Assembly: GCA_963650165.1 (NCBI GenBank)
Contig: CAVJKX010000002.1
Coordinates: forward strand, 62,001 to 126,000
Length of the DNA: 64,000 bases
Source of the DNA: F23-B02 sp963650165
Lineage (GTDB): Bacteria > Bacillota > Clostridia > Oscillospirales > Oscillospiraceae
Direction: 5' to 3'
Shown: positions 44,528 to 53,773 of the stretch, piece by piece
How positions within the stretch are numbered: the stretch's first letter is position 1
Layout: each line of letters begins with the position of its first letter
Position numbers and translations under genes: made by a program
Notes under the pieces: generated by a model
Databases searched by the model: none
What the model saw: the letters and a program-made list of their open reading frames with translations, nothing else
Told to the model about the DNA's origin: nothing

Positions 44528-44618
44528 TTTATTTGTACATTTTCGACATGTTGTACATATTGCAATCCCCTTTTTGTGCACATTAACAACATAATATGTA
44601 AGCTGTGTTAAAGGAAAA

Positions 44619-44641
44619 CCGGAAGCCGTAAAGACTTCCGG
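44619..44641 (-). terminator. Terminator of tRNA-Arg
   Basis: CCGGAAG/CTTCCGG stem followed on the minus strand by TTTTCCTTT. Confidence 0.65.
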
Positions 44642-44697
44642 AATTGATACGATTAATATAAAAAACAAAGCCCCGAAGGCATAGACCTTCAGAGCTC

Positions 44698-44774
44698 TGG
44701 CACCCCCGGCGAGACTCGAACTCACTACCTTGCGCTTAGGAGGCGCACGCTCTATCCTGGTGAGCTACGGAGGC
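44698..44774 (-). tRNA. tRNA-Arg (anticodon CCT)
   Basis: 77 nt with encoded CCA. Acceptor GCCTCCG pairs CGGGGGT (one G-T pair), anticodon arm TGCGC-CTCCTAA-GCGCA, T arm GAGTTCGAGTCTC. Confidence 0.93.
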
Positions 44775-44869
44775 ATAACGGAGTTATTTTAACCCATAGC
44801 GGCCAAAATGTCAACACCGGAAGCGCGCTTATCTCCTCTCAGCATTTTCTTAACTTTTTGTTACGGCTA

Positions 44870-44898
44870 TTGACTTTGATATGAAAAAAGCCGATAAT
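44870..44898 (+). promoter_or_regulatory. Promoter of the MacB-type ABC transporter
   Basis: TTGACT (44870-44875), 17-bp spacer, GATAAT (44893-44898). Confidence 0.6.
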
Positions 44899-44933
44899 TA
44901 CTCCATTATACATTAATATAGGAGAATTGCTGA

Positions 44934-47888
44934 ATGCTCAAACTAAAAGGCATAACAAAGGACTATTCCGTCGGCGACGAAACCGTGCACGCGCTCAAGG
45001 GCATCGACCTTGAGTTCAGGAAAAGCGAATTTGTCGCCGTGCTCGGTCACTCCGGCTGCGGCAAAACGACGCTGCTGAATATCATCGGCGGCCTTGATCA
45101 GTACACGAGCGGCGATCTTATCATAAACGGCCGCTCGACGAAGGAATACAGCGACCGCGACTGGGATACCTACCGCAATCACTCGATCGGCTTTGTTTTT
45201 CAGTCGTATAACCTGATCCCGCACCAGACGGTGCTCGCTAACGTTGAGCTTGCCCTCACACTGTCGGGCGTGAGCAAGTCGGAGCGGCGCGAGAGGGCCG
45301 TGAGGGCTCTTGAGCAGGTCGGCCTCGGCGATCAGCTCGGCAAAAAGCCCAACCAGATGTCCGGCGGTCAGATGCAGCGCGTTGCGATAGCCCGCGCACT
45401 GGTAAACGACCCGGATATCCTCCTGGCCGACGAGCCCACCGGTGCTCTCGACTCGGAAACAAGCGTGCAGATCATGGAGATACTCCGGCAGATATCCAAG
45501 GATAAGCTCATTATCATGGTTACGCACAATCCCGAGCTTGCCGACAGCTATGCAACGCGCATAATACGGCTCAGGGACGGCCTCATAACCGGCGACACCA
45601 TGCCCTACTCCGCGCAGGACGACGTGATCCCTGAGCCTGCCGCAGAGCGGAAGACGGCCATGAGCTATGCCACCGCGCTCTCGCTGTCGCTCAACAACCT
45701 CATGACGAAAAAGGGCCGCACGATACTTACGGCCTTTGCCGGAAGCATCGGCATAATCGGCATAGCGCTGATCCTTTCGATATCAACTGGCGTCAATAAC
45801 TACATTGACCGCGTTCAGGAGGACACGCTGTCGTCCTACCCGATATCCATTCAGGCCGAGACCGTGGATATGTCCTCTCTGATGACGACGCTTATGGGTA
45901 TAAACGCAGAGGACGCGGCAAACAAGCACGATAAGGACGCCGTGTACGGCAACACCATCATGTATGAAATGATGAACGCCATGACCAGCACCGAGGTGCA
46001 GGAAAACAACGTGACAAAGCTCAAGACCTTCCTCGACGAGCAGATGAGCACAGACTCAAAGCTCAGCCGGAACGCGACGAATATCCAGTATACCTATAAT
46101 CTGCCGATGAATCTCTACACCAAGGATTCCGACGGCAAGATCGTAAAATCCGACGTCATGAGCCTCATGAGCAAAATGCGCGCCGGAGTTATCGGCGAGG
46201 ACGCCGAGGAGTCGGTGAACGAGTCGATGAACAGCATGTTCTCGTCCTCCGGCATGAGCAGTACGCAAAGCCAGTTTGTCGTATGGCAGGAGATGCTGCC
46301 CGGCGACGACGGACTTATAAGCCCTGTTCTGCAGGGGCAGTACGATGTGCTCTACGGCTCATGGCCGCAGAACTATGACGAGGTCGTCCTGATAGTCGAC
46401 GAAAACAACGAGGTATCGGACATGGTGCTGTACGCGCTGGGGCTTAAATCCTCTAACGAAATGCTCTCGGCCATGACAGGCTATATGAGCGGCCGGCAGA
46501 CCGACACCTCGAAGATAGAAAGCTGGAGCTACGCCGACGTCTGCAAGAAGACCTTCAGCCTCATCCTCCCTGCCGACTGCTGGCAGAAGGATCCCCAGAC
46601 CGGCGAATACAAGGACATAAGCAGCGACGAGCTCGGGCTCAAGACGCTGTATTCAAACGGCATCCAGCTCAAGATAGTCGGCGTCGTGCGCCAGAGCGCG
46701 GAGGCCGTCACCGGTATGATGAACGGTGCCATAGGCTACACTAACGCGCTGACAAAATACGTCGTCGAGCAGACTGCACAGAAGGAGCTCGTAAAGCAGC
46801 AGCTCGAGGATCCGCAGCACGATATATTCACCGGTCTGCCCTTCAAGGCAAGCGACAAGGCTCTGTCCGCAGACGAGATCAGGCAGGCCGTTCAGGACTA
46901 CTGCGCAGGCATAGATCAGGAAAAGAAGGCCGAGCTTTACGTCTCGTACATGTCACTCGCGCCGGATTCCTACGTCAGCTCCGTGATAGACGAAAAGCTC
47001 AGCGGCGTCTCCCGTGAGGATATCGAAAAGCAGGTAGTTGAAAACTACCCCGAATATGCGGATATGCTCAGCGCAATGGATGACGATACGCTGATGAGCT
47101 ATATGCGCGAAATGCTGACAGAGCAGGTGAAAAAGGCTTACGCCGAGGAGGTCAAAAATCAGATGAGTCAGCTCTCGACCGCCTCCCTCGCCCAGGCATT
47201 TGACAGCTGCTATCTCACCGACGAGGGCTATGAGCTGATCTACAACGAGCTTATGCCCGAGACCTTCTCGAGCTCGAGCTACGAGAAAAATCTGCGCACG
47301 CTCGGCTATGTCGATCTCGACTCCCCCTCCGGCGTGAATATATATGTCTCTACCTTCGCGGCAAAGGATGCCGTCGCCGAGGTCATAGAGGAGTATAACT
47401 CCACGGTCGATACCGACGATCAGATAAGCTACACCGACTACGTCGCGCTCATCATGAGCTCCGTTACGACGATCATAAACGTAATATCCTACGTTCTCAT
47501 CGCTTTTGTTGCGATAAGCCTGGTCGTTTCGAGCATCATGATCGGCATCATAACCTATATAAGCGTTCTCGAGCGCACGAAGGAGATCGGCATTCTGCGA
47601 GCCATCGGCGCATCGAAAAAGGACATATCCAGCGTCTTTAACGCCGAGACCGTCATAGTCGGCTTTGCCGCCGGACTCATAGGTATTCTGGCGACCATCC
47701 TGCTGTGTCTGCCGATAAACGCGGTCGTACACAATCTGACGGGAATTAACTCGATAAACGCCGTGCTGCCGCCGGTCGCGGCCGTAACGCTTATCGTCAT
47801 AAGCATGCTGCTGACCGTCATCGCGGGCCTCATCCCCTCACGAGTCGCGGCAAACAAAGACCCCGTCGTCGCCCTCCGCACGGAATAG
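44934..47888 (+). CDS. MacB-type ABC transporter, fused ATPase and permease with large ectodomain
   Basis: 984 residues. N-terminal ATPase (1 to about 225): Walker A GHSGCGKTTLLN, signature MSGGQMQRVAIARAL, Walker B ILLADEPTGALD, switch MVTHNPE. Transmembrane helix 1 near 262-285, an extracytoplasmic domain of about 550 residues with long helical stretches, then three C-terminal helices (about 845-980) with the FtsX signature LERTKEIGILRAIGASKKDI. Topology matches MacB, but the ectodomain is much larger. Likely exports or extracts peptides or lipoproteins at the envelope. Monocistronic, with its own promoter and a bidirectional terminator. Confidence 0.92.
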   Translation: MLKLKGITKDYSVGDETVHALKGIDLEFRKSEFVAVLGHSGCGKTTLLNIIGGLDQYTSGDLIINGRSTKEYSDRDWDTYRNHSIGFVFQSYNLIPHQTVLANVELALTLSGVSKSERRERAVRALEQVGLGDQLGKKPNQMSGGQMQRVAIARALVNDPDILLADEPTGALDSETSVQIMEILRQISKDKLIIMVTHNPELADSYATRIIRLRDGLITGDTMPYSAQDDVIPEPAAERKTAMSYATALSLSLNNLMTKKGRTILTAFAGSIGIIGIALILSISTGVNNYIDRVQEDTLSSYPISIQAETVDMSSLMTTLMGINAEDAANKHDKDAVYGNTIMYEMMNAMTSTEVQENNVTKLKTFLDEQMSTDSKLSRNATNIQYTYNLPMNLYTKDSDGKIVKSDVMSLMSKMRAGVIGEDAEESVNESMNSMFSSSGMSSTQSQFVVWQEMLPGDDGLISPVLQGQYDVLYGSWPQNYDEVVLIVDENNEVSDMVLYALGLKSSNEMLSAMTGYMSGRQTDTSKIESWSYADVCKKTFSLILPADCWQKDPQTGEYKDISSDELGLKTLYSNGIQLKIVGVVRQSAEAVTGMMNGAIGYTNALTKYVVEQTAQKELVKQQLEDPQHDIFTGLPFKASDKALSADEIRQAVQDYCAGIDQEKKAELYVSYMSLAPDSYVSSVIDEKLSGVSREDIEKQVVENYPEYADMLSAMDDDTLMSYMREMLTEQVKKAYAEEVKNQMSQLSTASLAQAFDSCYLTDEGYELIYNELMPETFSSSSYEKNLRTLGYVDLDSPSGVNIYVSTFAAKDAVAEVIEEYNSTVDTDDQISYTDYVALIMSSVTTIINVISYVLIAFVAISLVVSSIMIGIITYISVLERTKEIGILRAIGASKKDISSVFNAETVIVGFAAGLIGILATILLCLPINAVVHNLTGINSINAVLPPVAAVTLIVISMLLTVIAGLIPSRVAANKDPVVALRTE

Positions 47889-47906
47889 CGGGGAAGTGAA
47901 TATAGC

Positions 47907-47937
47907 AAAAAGCACGTTTCAAACGAAACGTGCTTTT
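47907..47937. terminator. Bidirectional terminator (ABC transporter / ATP synthase operon)
   Basis: AAAAGCACGTTTC-AAAC-GAAACGTGCTTTT, 12 bp after the atpC stop on the minus strand. Confidence 0.85.
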
Positions 47938-47949
47938 GTTTTTGACTGT

Positions 47950-48360
47950 TTACTTATGCAGCAGCGTATATGCCTTTTCGCGGGCGATGGCGCGGTGGAG
48001 GGAGAGCTCCGCGCGCTGAAGGTCCGTGTCCGACGCGTGCTGCTCGATGCGCTGACGGGCTCTTCGCTCCGATGCCTGAGCACGGGCGAGGTCAATGGTC
48101 TCCGCCTTTTCCGCCGTGCGTGCGAGCAGGATGACCTCGTTATCGGCGACGCTGAGCACTCCGCCGCTTACGGCGGCAAAATGCTCCTGCCCTTCGGAGA
48201 CGTATTTGACTACGCCCTCCTTCACAGCGCCTATCATCGGCGCGTGGCCGCACAGTATTCCCGCATCGCCGTCGGAGAGAGGAACGAGCGCGTAGCTTGA
48301 CATCGCGTCGCACACCACGCCGTCGGCAGTGGCGATCTGAAAATGGATCTTATCTGCCAT
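47950..48360 (-). CDS. atpC: F1 ATP synthase subunit epsilon
   Basis: 136 residues. N-terminal beta sandwich (IHFQIATADGVV, DAGILCGHAPMIGAV, SGGVLSVADNEVILLA) and a C-terminal two-helix hairpin (ARAQASERRARQRIEQH). Part of the central stalk with gamma; the C-terminal helices can inhibit hydrolysis. Last gene of the operon, starting 6 bp after atpD. Confidence 0.93.
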   Translation of the reverse strand: MADKIHFQIATADGVVCDAMSSYALVPLSDGDAGILCGHAPMIGAVKEGVVKYVSEGQEHFAAVSGGVLSVADNEVILLARTAEKAETIDLARAQASERRARQRIEQHASDTDLQRAELSLHRAIAREKAYTLLHK

Positions 48361-48366
48361 GGCGCT

Positions 48367-49755
48367 TTACCTGAACTGGTCGCGCTTTGCGAGCACTTCG
48401 TCGATGGTTCCGCACATGAGGAAGGCCTGCTCGGGAAGATCGTCGCATTCGCCGCCCAGTATCGCCTGGAAGCCGCGGATGGTATCCTCCATCTTGACAT
48501 AGGCGCCCTTGGTGCCGGTGAAGTTCTCCGCAACGTGGAAGGGCTGCGAAAGGAAGCGCTGAATCCTTCTTGCGCGGTTGACGGTGGCCTTATCCTCGAC
48601 GCCGAGCTCATCCATACCGAGGACCGCGATGATATCCTGCAGCTCCTTGTACTTCTGGAGCACCGCCTGAACGGCACGCGCCGTCTCATAATGCTCCTTG
48701 CCGAGGATGTTCGGGTCGAGTATTCTCGAGGTGGACTCAAGAGGATCGACGGCGGGATATATACCGAGCTCGGATATGCTTCTGGACAGAACGGTCGTTG
48801 CGTCAAGGTGAGCAAAGGCCGTTGCTGGGGCGGGGTCCGTCAGGTCGTCTGCGGGAACGTAGATCGCCTGGACCGAGGTAACGGAGCCGTTGCGCGTGGA
48901 GGTTATACGCTCCTGCAAAGCGCCCATCTCGGTTGCCAGCGTCGGCTGATAGCCGACGGCGGAGGGCATACGTCCGAGCAGTGCCGAGACCTCGGAGCCT
49001 GCCTGGGTGAATCTGAATATGTTGTCGATGAACAGCAGAACGTCCTGACCGGACTCGTCGCGGAAGTTCTCCGCTATCGTAAGGCCGGACAGAGGAACGC
49101 GCAGACGCGCTCCGGGCGGCTCGTTCATCTGGCCGAATACAAGCGCCGTCTTGTTTATAACGCCGGATTCGGTCATCTCGTGCCAGAGGTCGTTGCCCTC
49201 ACGGCTGCGCTCGCCGACACCGGCGAATACGGAGTAGCCGCCGTGCTCGTAAGCGACGTTGCGGATAAGCTCCATGATAAGCACCGTCTTGCCGACGCCC
49301 GCGCCGCCGAACAGGCCGATCTTGCCGCCCTTTGCGTAGGGCGCGAGCAGATCGACGACCTTGATGCCGGTCTCGAGTATCTCGGTCGAGGGGGCGATAT
49401 CCGTGAATGCCGGAGCCTGCCTGTGTATGGGCATGTACTCCTCGGCATTTACCGGGCCTTTGCCGTCTATGGGGTCGCCGACGACGTTGAACATGCGGCC
49501 CAGCGTCGCTTCGCCGACGGGCATTTTGATCGGGGCGCCCGTATCGACTGCCGGGCAGCCGCGGGACAGGCCGTCGGTCGAAAACAGAGATACGCATCTG
49601 ACGCTGTTGTCGCCGATATGCTGGACGACCTCCATTACGATCCTGCGGTCGCCGAGCTTTACCTCGATCGCGTTATAGATATCCGGCATTTTGCCGGAGG
49701 GAAACTGGACATCGACAACAGGTCCTATGACCTTTCGGATTATTCCGTTTTCCAT
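48367..49755 (-). CDS. atpD: F1 ATP synthase subunit beta
   Basis: 462 residues, full length. Catalytic subunit: P-loop GGAGVGKT (150-157), catalytic Glu in GERSREGNDL (Glu182), Walker B region VLLFIDNIFRFTQAGSEVSALLG, and LGRMPSAVGYQPTL. It starts 36 bp after atpG. Order in the operon (alpha-gamma-beta-epsilon) is the normal bacterial one. Confidence 0.96.
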   Translation of the reverse strand: MENGIIRKVIGPVVDVQFPSGKMPDIYNAIEVKLGDRRIVMEVVQHIGDNSVRCVSLFSTDGLSRGCPAVDTGAPIKMPVGEATLGRMFNVVGDPIDGKGPVNAEEYMPIHRQAPAFTDIAPSTEILETGIKVVDLLAPYAKGGKIGLFGGAGVGKTVLIMELIRNVAYEHGGYSVFAGVGERSREGNDLWHEMTESGVINKTALVFGQMNEPPGARLRVPLSGLTIAENFRDESGQDVLLFIDNIFRFTQAGSEVSALLGRMPSAVGYQPTLATEMGALQERITSTRNGSVTSVQAIYVPADDLTDPAPATAFAHLDATTVLSRSISELGIYPAVDPLESTSRILDPNILGKEHYETARAVQAVLQKYKELQDIIAVLGMDELGVEDKATVNRARRIQRFLSQPFHVAENFTGTKGAYVKMEDTIRGFQAILGGECDDLPEQAFLMCGTIDEVLAKRDQFR

Positions 49756-49791
49756 TCATTTACCTCCTAAAATTGAGGGTTTAAGCAATAA

Positions 49792-50664
49792 TTACTTTTT
49801 CTTTTTAAGCGCCGATGCACCGCCGACGATCTCGGTGATCTCGGTCGTGATGGCGGCCTGACGGGCGCGGTTGAGCTTGAGGTCGAGCTCTGCAATGAGG
49901 CTCTTGGTGCTGTCGGACGCGGCGGTCATTGCCGTCATGCGCGCCGAGTGCTCGCCGCACTTGGTGTCAAGCAGGACGCTCATTATCTTATTGTTGAGAT
50001 ACAGCTGCATGACGCTCTCAAGCACGCTGTCCACATCCGGCTCGAATATGAATATCCTGCTCACGCCGCCGTGCTTTTCGCTCTTTTCGGGCACTGCCGG
50101 CAGATACTGCACATTCGTCGGATCCTGGCGCAGAGCCGAGACGTAGTGCTGATATACAAGGTGTATCTCGTCATACTCGCCGCTCAGATAAAGCTCCTTG
50201 AGATAGTCGGCTATCACGAGCGCCTCATCGATACTCGGCGTGTCGCTCAGCTCGGAAAAGGTCCTTATGACGTTGAGCCGGCTGTTTGCAAGAACATCCC
50301 TGCCCCAGCGGCCGCAGACGACAAGGCCGTAGTCCTTCCCCGACTTCTTTATCACCGAGTTTGCATAGTGCAGGATCGCACTGTTGTACGCTCCGCACAG
50401 GCCGCGGTTGCCAACAAACAGGACATAGCAGACCTTTTTCACCTCTTTATGAGGCGTGATAAAGCGGTTATCAAGGCTTGCCGGGCTCGACGACAGCAGG
50501 GTGTCTATGACCTCCTGGCTCTTTTCCGAGAAGGGGCGCATGGCCTGCATGCTGCTCTGCGTCCTGCGCAGCTTCGACACGGCGACCATCTTCATGGCCT
50601 TGGTTATCTGCTCGGTATTCTTCACGCTTTTTATTCGCGTGCGTATGGCTCGCATATTAGCCAT
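49792..50664 (-). CDS. atpG: F1 ATP synthase subunit gamma
   Basis: 290 residues. Conserved N-terminal helix RTRIKSVKNTEQITKAMKMV and SKLRRTQ, the GNRGLCGAYN motif in the middle, and the C-terminal helix RARQAAITTEITEIVGGA, which together form the rotor shaft. It starts 24 bp after the alpha-containing fusion gene. Confidence 0.95.
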   Translation of the reverse strand: MANMRAIRTRIKSVKNTEQITKAMKMVAVSKLRRTQSSMQAMRPFSEKSQEVIDTLLSSSPASLDNRFITPHKEVKKVCYVLFVGNRGLCGAYNSAILHYANSVIKKSGKDYGLVVCGRWGRDVLANSRLNVIRTFSELSDTPSIDEALVIADYLKELYLSGEYDEIHLVYQHYVSALRQDPTNVQYLPAVPEKSEKHGGVSRIFIFEPDVDSVLESVMQLYLNNKIMSVLLDTKCGEHSARMTAMTAASDSTKSLIAELDLKLNRARQAAITTEITEIVGGASALKKKK

Positions 50665-50688
50665 TTATGCCCCTCCCTTCTTCGTTCC

Positions 50689-52926
50689 TCAGAACGTTTT
50701 TTTGAAGTTTACGATACATTCTTTAAGCTTTTCCTGCTGTTCGGCACTCAGCTTCTTACCGCTGAGCACTTCAGACTGGAATTCGGGATAAGTGCGGTTT
50801 ACATAATCTATGAGCTCGGATTCGAAGCGTGCGATATCCGAAAGCTCGAGATCGTCCGCATAGCCCTCGGACACGGCGAAGATCGCAATTACCTGATCGG
50901 CAGCGCTCATGGGCGCGTACTGGCCCTGCTTGAGGACCTCGGTCATACGCGCGCCGCGATGCAGCGTATCGCGCGTGGACTTATCCAGATCCGAGCCGAA
51001 CTGTGCAAACGATGCAAGCTCGCGGTACTGAGCAAGGTCAACACGCAGACGGCCTGCGACCTGCTTCATTGCGCCGAGCTGGGCTGCGCCGCCGACACGG
51101 GATACCGACAGACCGACGTTGATGGCCGGACGCACGCCGGAGTGGAACAGATCGCTCTCGAGGAAGATCTGTCCGTCGGTGATGGAAATGACGTTTGTCG
51201 GGATATACGCCGAGATGTCGCCCGCCTGGGTCTCGATAATGGGCAGAGCGGTCATGCTGCCGCCGCCGGACTCCTCGTTGAGGCGCGCCGCGCGCTCAAG
51301 CAGCCTGGAGTGCAGGTAGAAGACATCGCCGGGGTATGCTTCGCGTCCGGGCGGTCTCTGGAGAAGCAGAGAAAGCTCACGGTAAGCGGTGGCCTGCTTG
51401 CTCAGGTCATCGTATATTATGAGAACATCCCTGCCCTTGTACATGAAGTATTCGCCCATTGCAGCACCCGCATAGGGAGCTATGTACAGCATGGGGGCGG
51501 GCTCGGAGGCCGTTGCGGAAACGACGATGGTGTAATCCATTGCGCCGAAGCTGCGCAGCTTATCCACAACGCCGGCAACGGTCGATTCCTTCTGACCGAT
51601 AGCGACGTAGATGCAGATAACGTCCTTGCCCTTCTGATTGATGATCGCGTCGAGCGCGATAGCGGTCTTACCGGTCTGGCGGTCGCCGATGATGAGCTCA
51701 CGCTGGCCGCGGCCGATGGGAACGAGCGCATCGATGGCCTTGAGGCCGGTCTGCATAGGCACGGAAACGGGCTGCCTTGCAAGCACGCTCGGCGCCGGGC
51801 TTTCGACCGGACGGAAGGTGTCGGTCTTGATGGGGCCCTTGCCGTCGATGGGGCTGCCCATCGCGTCGACAACGCGGCCGATAAGCGCATCGCCCACGGG
51901 TACCTCGACTATACGGCCGGTACGGCGGACGCTGTCGCCCTCCTGCAGATGACCGAACGGTCCGAGCAGGACGACGCCGACATTGTTCTTGTCCAGATCC
52001 TGCACCATGCCCTTGAGTCCGCCGGGGAACTCGAGCATCTCGCCGGCCATGACGTCGGCGAGGCCGGATACGCGGCAGATGCCGTCACCGAGGGTGAGCA
52101 CCTCGCCGGTCTGGTATACGTCTATATCGTCGTTTACCTTCTCAAGCTGCTGCTTGATGCCTTCGGCGATGGATCTCATCTGAGTATCGCTCTGGCGGGT
52201 GTTGTCTTCAACATCCTGGCTGAGCCTGTCAAGCGTGTGGGCAAGAGTGCCGTCATACACGGTATCGCCCACCTGCATGCGCACACCGCCTATCACATCC
52301 GAATCGACCTCGTTATGGCATGAGATAAAGGTCTCGCATATGATCTGCGTGAGCTTCTGCATTTCGTCATCGCTCAGCGGCTGCGCGCTCTTTATTGAAA
52401 TGTCAAGTTTTTTAAGTTCGTTCATGTTCAAAATGTCACTCGGCATTGCCGATACCAATTCTTTAATTTGTTGTATAAACTTATCGTTGAGCGCCTGCTT
52501 GGAGTCCTCGAAGTTTCCGCTGCGAAGCACCTCGGCCGTTATCTCGGCAACACGGCGCACCGCCTCGCCGGACACCCTGCCACGCATCTGCGCCATGAGC
52601 TGCTCTTCGCTGCTTTCGGCATTTTCAATGAGGTTCTGAGCCTCCTGCCTGCCGGCTTCCGCTATCGCCTCGCCGTCTGCCTTGGCCTGAGCCTCGGCAT
52701 CCTTGAGAAGCTGCTGCTTGCGCTCTTCGTTCTCTGCCTTTGCCTTGTCGATATCCTCGCCGAGGGCCTTGGCTTTGGCCTTGGCCTTCTCCGAGCTCTC
52801 GATCTCCTCGCCGATGCCGCGTCTGCGGCTTCCGAACATTTTATCGAAAAGCCCCATCTTGCGGCAGACTATGAACAAAGCGCCGAACAGTATGATAAAG
52901 TTAACTATTTTCCATATGATTTCCAC
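50689..52926 (-). CDS. atpA: ATP synthase b'-delta-alpha triple fusion
   Basis: 745 residues in one frame. 1-25: membrane helix IVNFIILFGALFIVC. About 30-165: charged b-like stalk helix (KAKAKALGEDIDKAKAENEE; EAQNLIENAESSEEQL). About 170-240: delta/OSCP C-terminal domain (LDISIKSAQPLSDDE; VIGGVRMQVGDTVYDGTL). From Met250: complete alpha subunit with P-loop GDRQTGKT (414-421), VSRVGGAAQ with arginine finger Arg610, and the normal C-terminus. The N-terminal helical domain of delta appears to be missing. No ribosome-binding site precedes Met250, so separate alpha translation is not supported. Start GTG at 52926, AAGGAGG about 13 bp upstream. The operon has a separate b gene (52972-53466) but no separate delta gene. 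b-delta fusions are known in mycobacteria; fusion to alpha as well is, to my knowledge, unusual. Confidence 0.9.
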   Translation of the reverse strand: MEIIWKIVNFIILFGALFIVCRKMGLFDKMFGSRRRGIGEEIESSEKAKAKAKALGEDIDKAKAENEERKQQLLKDAEAQAKADGEAIAEAGRQEAQNLIENAESSEEQLMAQMRGRVSGEAVRRVAEITAEVLRSGNFEDSKQALNDKFIQQIKELVSAMPSDILNMNELKKLDISIKSAQPLSDDEMQKLTQIICETFISCHNEVDSDVIGGVRMQVGDTVYDGTLAHTLDRLSQDVEDNTRQSDTQMRSIAEGIKQQLEKVNDDIDVYQTGEVLTLGDGICRVSGLADVMAGEMLEFPGGLKGMVQDLDKNNVGVVLLGPFGHLQEGDSVRRTGRIVEVPVGDALIGRVVDAMGSPIDGKGPIKTDTFRPVESPAPSVLARQPVSVPMQTGLKAIDALVPIGRGQRELIIGDRQTGKTAIALDAIINQKGKDVICIYVAIGQKESTVAGVVDKLRSFGAMDYTIVVSATASEPAPMLYIAPYAGAAMGEYFMYKGRDVLIIYDDLSKQATAYRELSLLLQRPPGREAYPGDVFYLHSRLLERAARLNEESGGGSMTALPIIETQAGDISAYIPTNVISITDGQIFLESDLFHSGVRPAINVGLSVSRVGGAAQLGAMKQVAGRLRVDLAQYRELASFAQFGSDLDKSTRDTLHRGARMTEVLKQGQYAPMSAADQVIAIFAVSEGYADDLELSDIARFESELIDYVNRTYPEFQSEVLSGKKLSAEQQEKLKECIVNFKKTF

Positions 52927-52971
52927 TTGAGAACTATCCCTCCTTTCCCGTATTTCCTGTTATACATGGGA

Positions 52972-53466
52972 TCATTCCTTGGTTTTGCCGACACATTCGT
53001 CGATGAGCTGCCTGTTTTTCTCGGAGCCGCCGCCGACAAGCCTGTCGGACAGCAGCGCCACAAGCTCGGACATGCTGCCGTCGATCTCTCCGGCGGCCGC
53101 CTTTTCCTCGCTCTTTACGCGCTCACGGACGTTTTTGTGAAGCTGCTCAGCCTCGGCATGGGCTGCGCTGAGTACCTCGCCCTTTGCCTTTTCCGCGTCG
53201 CTGCGTGCCGCGTTTATAACGCCTCTCGCATCGGCGCCGGTCTGCGCAAGCTCCTGTGCAAGCTGTACCTTGTTCTCCTCAAGTGCCGCCTCGGCCTTTT
53301 TGCCCTCGGCAAGTCCCGCGTCTATGCGCGCCTTTCGTGCGTCCATAAAGCTCAGGACAGGCTTGAGAAGTATCTTGTTCAACAGGAACATAAACAGGAA
53401 GAAGCTGATAATAGTCAGTATGAATTCAGGTACGCTGATCTGAAGTCCTACTATGTCTAAAATCAA
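52972..53466 (-). CDS. atpF: Fo ATP synthase subunit b
   Basis: 164 residues. One membrane helix (FILTIISFFLFMFLLNKILL, about 15-34), the conserved KPVLSFMDARKARID, then a long charged helix (AEGKKAEAALEENKVQ; DAEKAKGEVLSAAHAEAEQL). Peripheral-stalk subunit; pairs with the b'-like part of the downstream fusion to form a heterodimeric stalk (inference). Stop is 45 bp before the fusion start. Confidence 0.92.
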   Translation of the reverse strand: MILDIVGLQISVPEFILTIISFFLFMFLLNKILLKPVLSFMDARKARIDAGLAEGKKAEAALEENKVQLAQELAQTGADARGVINAARSDAEKAKGEVLSAAHAEAEQLHKNVRERVKSEEKAAAGEIDGSMSELVALLSDRLVGGGSEKNRQLIDECVGKTKE

Positions 53467-53501
53467 TCCGGTCTCCCCCTTTCAAGATGCCTTTTTGTGA
53501 G

Positions 53502-53735
53502 TTACATCTTGGCAATAAGCATGAATGCGATGACCAGACCGTAGATAGCCAGCGCTTCCATAAAGCCCATTGCGAGGATCATGACAGACTGGAGCTGTCC
53601 CTTCATATCCGGCTGACGTGCCATGCCCTCAAGCGCCTTGGACGCTGCGAGACCCTGGCCGATGCCGACGCCTATCGTGCTCAGGCCGATGGCCAGCGCT
53701 ACGCCTATTGCGATAAGACCCTGTGCTATTGACAT
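53502..53735 (-). CDS. atpE: Fo ATP synthase subunit c
   Basis: 77 residues, two-helix hairpin with polar loop ARQPDMKG (39-46). The ion-binding carboxylate is Glu60 in FMEALAIYG. Gln27 in GIGQG is present, but the residue after the Glu is Ala rather than the Ser of Na+-type rings, and the segment resembles cyanobacterial/chloroplast H+ rings (FMEALTIYG). Proton coupling is therefore more likely than sodium. Confidence 0.95.
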   Translation of the reverse strand: MSIAQGLIAIGVALAIGLSTIGVGIGQGLAASKALEGMARQPDMKGQLQSVMILAMGFMEALAIYGLVIAFMLIAKM

Positions 53736-53773
53736 TTGTGTTTCCTCCTATAATTGTGTATGAGTTTACTTGT

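Noticed and set aside
44441..44725. N-terminal extension of the operon 2 small dehydratase subunit to 44725
   Set aside because: It would include the tRNA-Arg gene and terminator. The paralogue and ribosome-binding site fix the start at 44440.
51990..52180. Independent start of the alpha subunit at Met250 of the fusion
   Set aside because: No Shine-Dalgarno-like sequence precedes it and the reading frame is continuous; kept only as an alternative to test.
49948..52323. Long plus-strand open frame (791 codons) antisense to atpG and the alpha fusion
   Set aside because: Mirror of GC-rich codons of real genes. No ribosome-binding site, no recognisable domain, low-complexity His/Leu/Arg composition.
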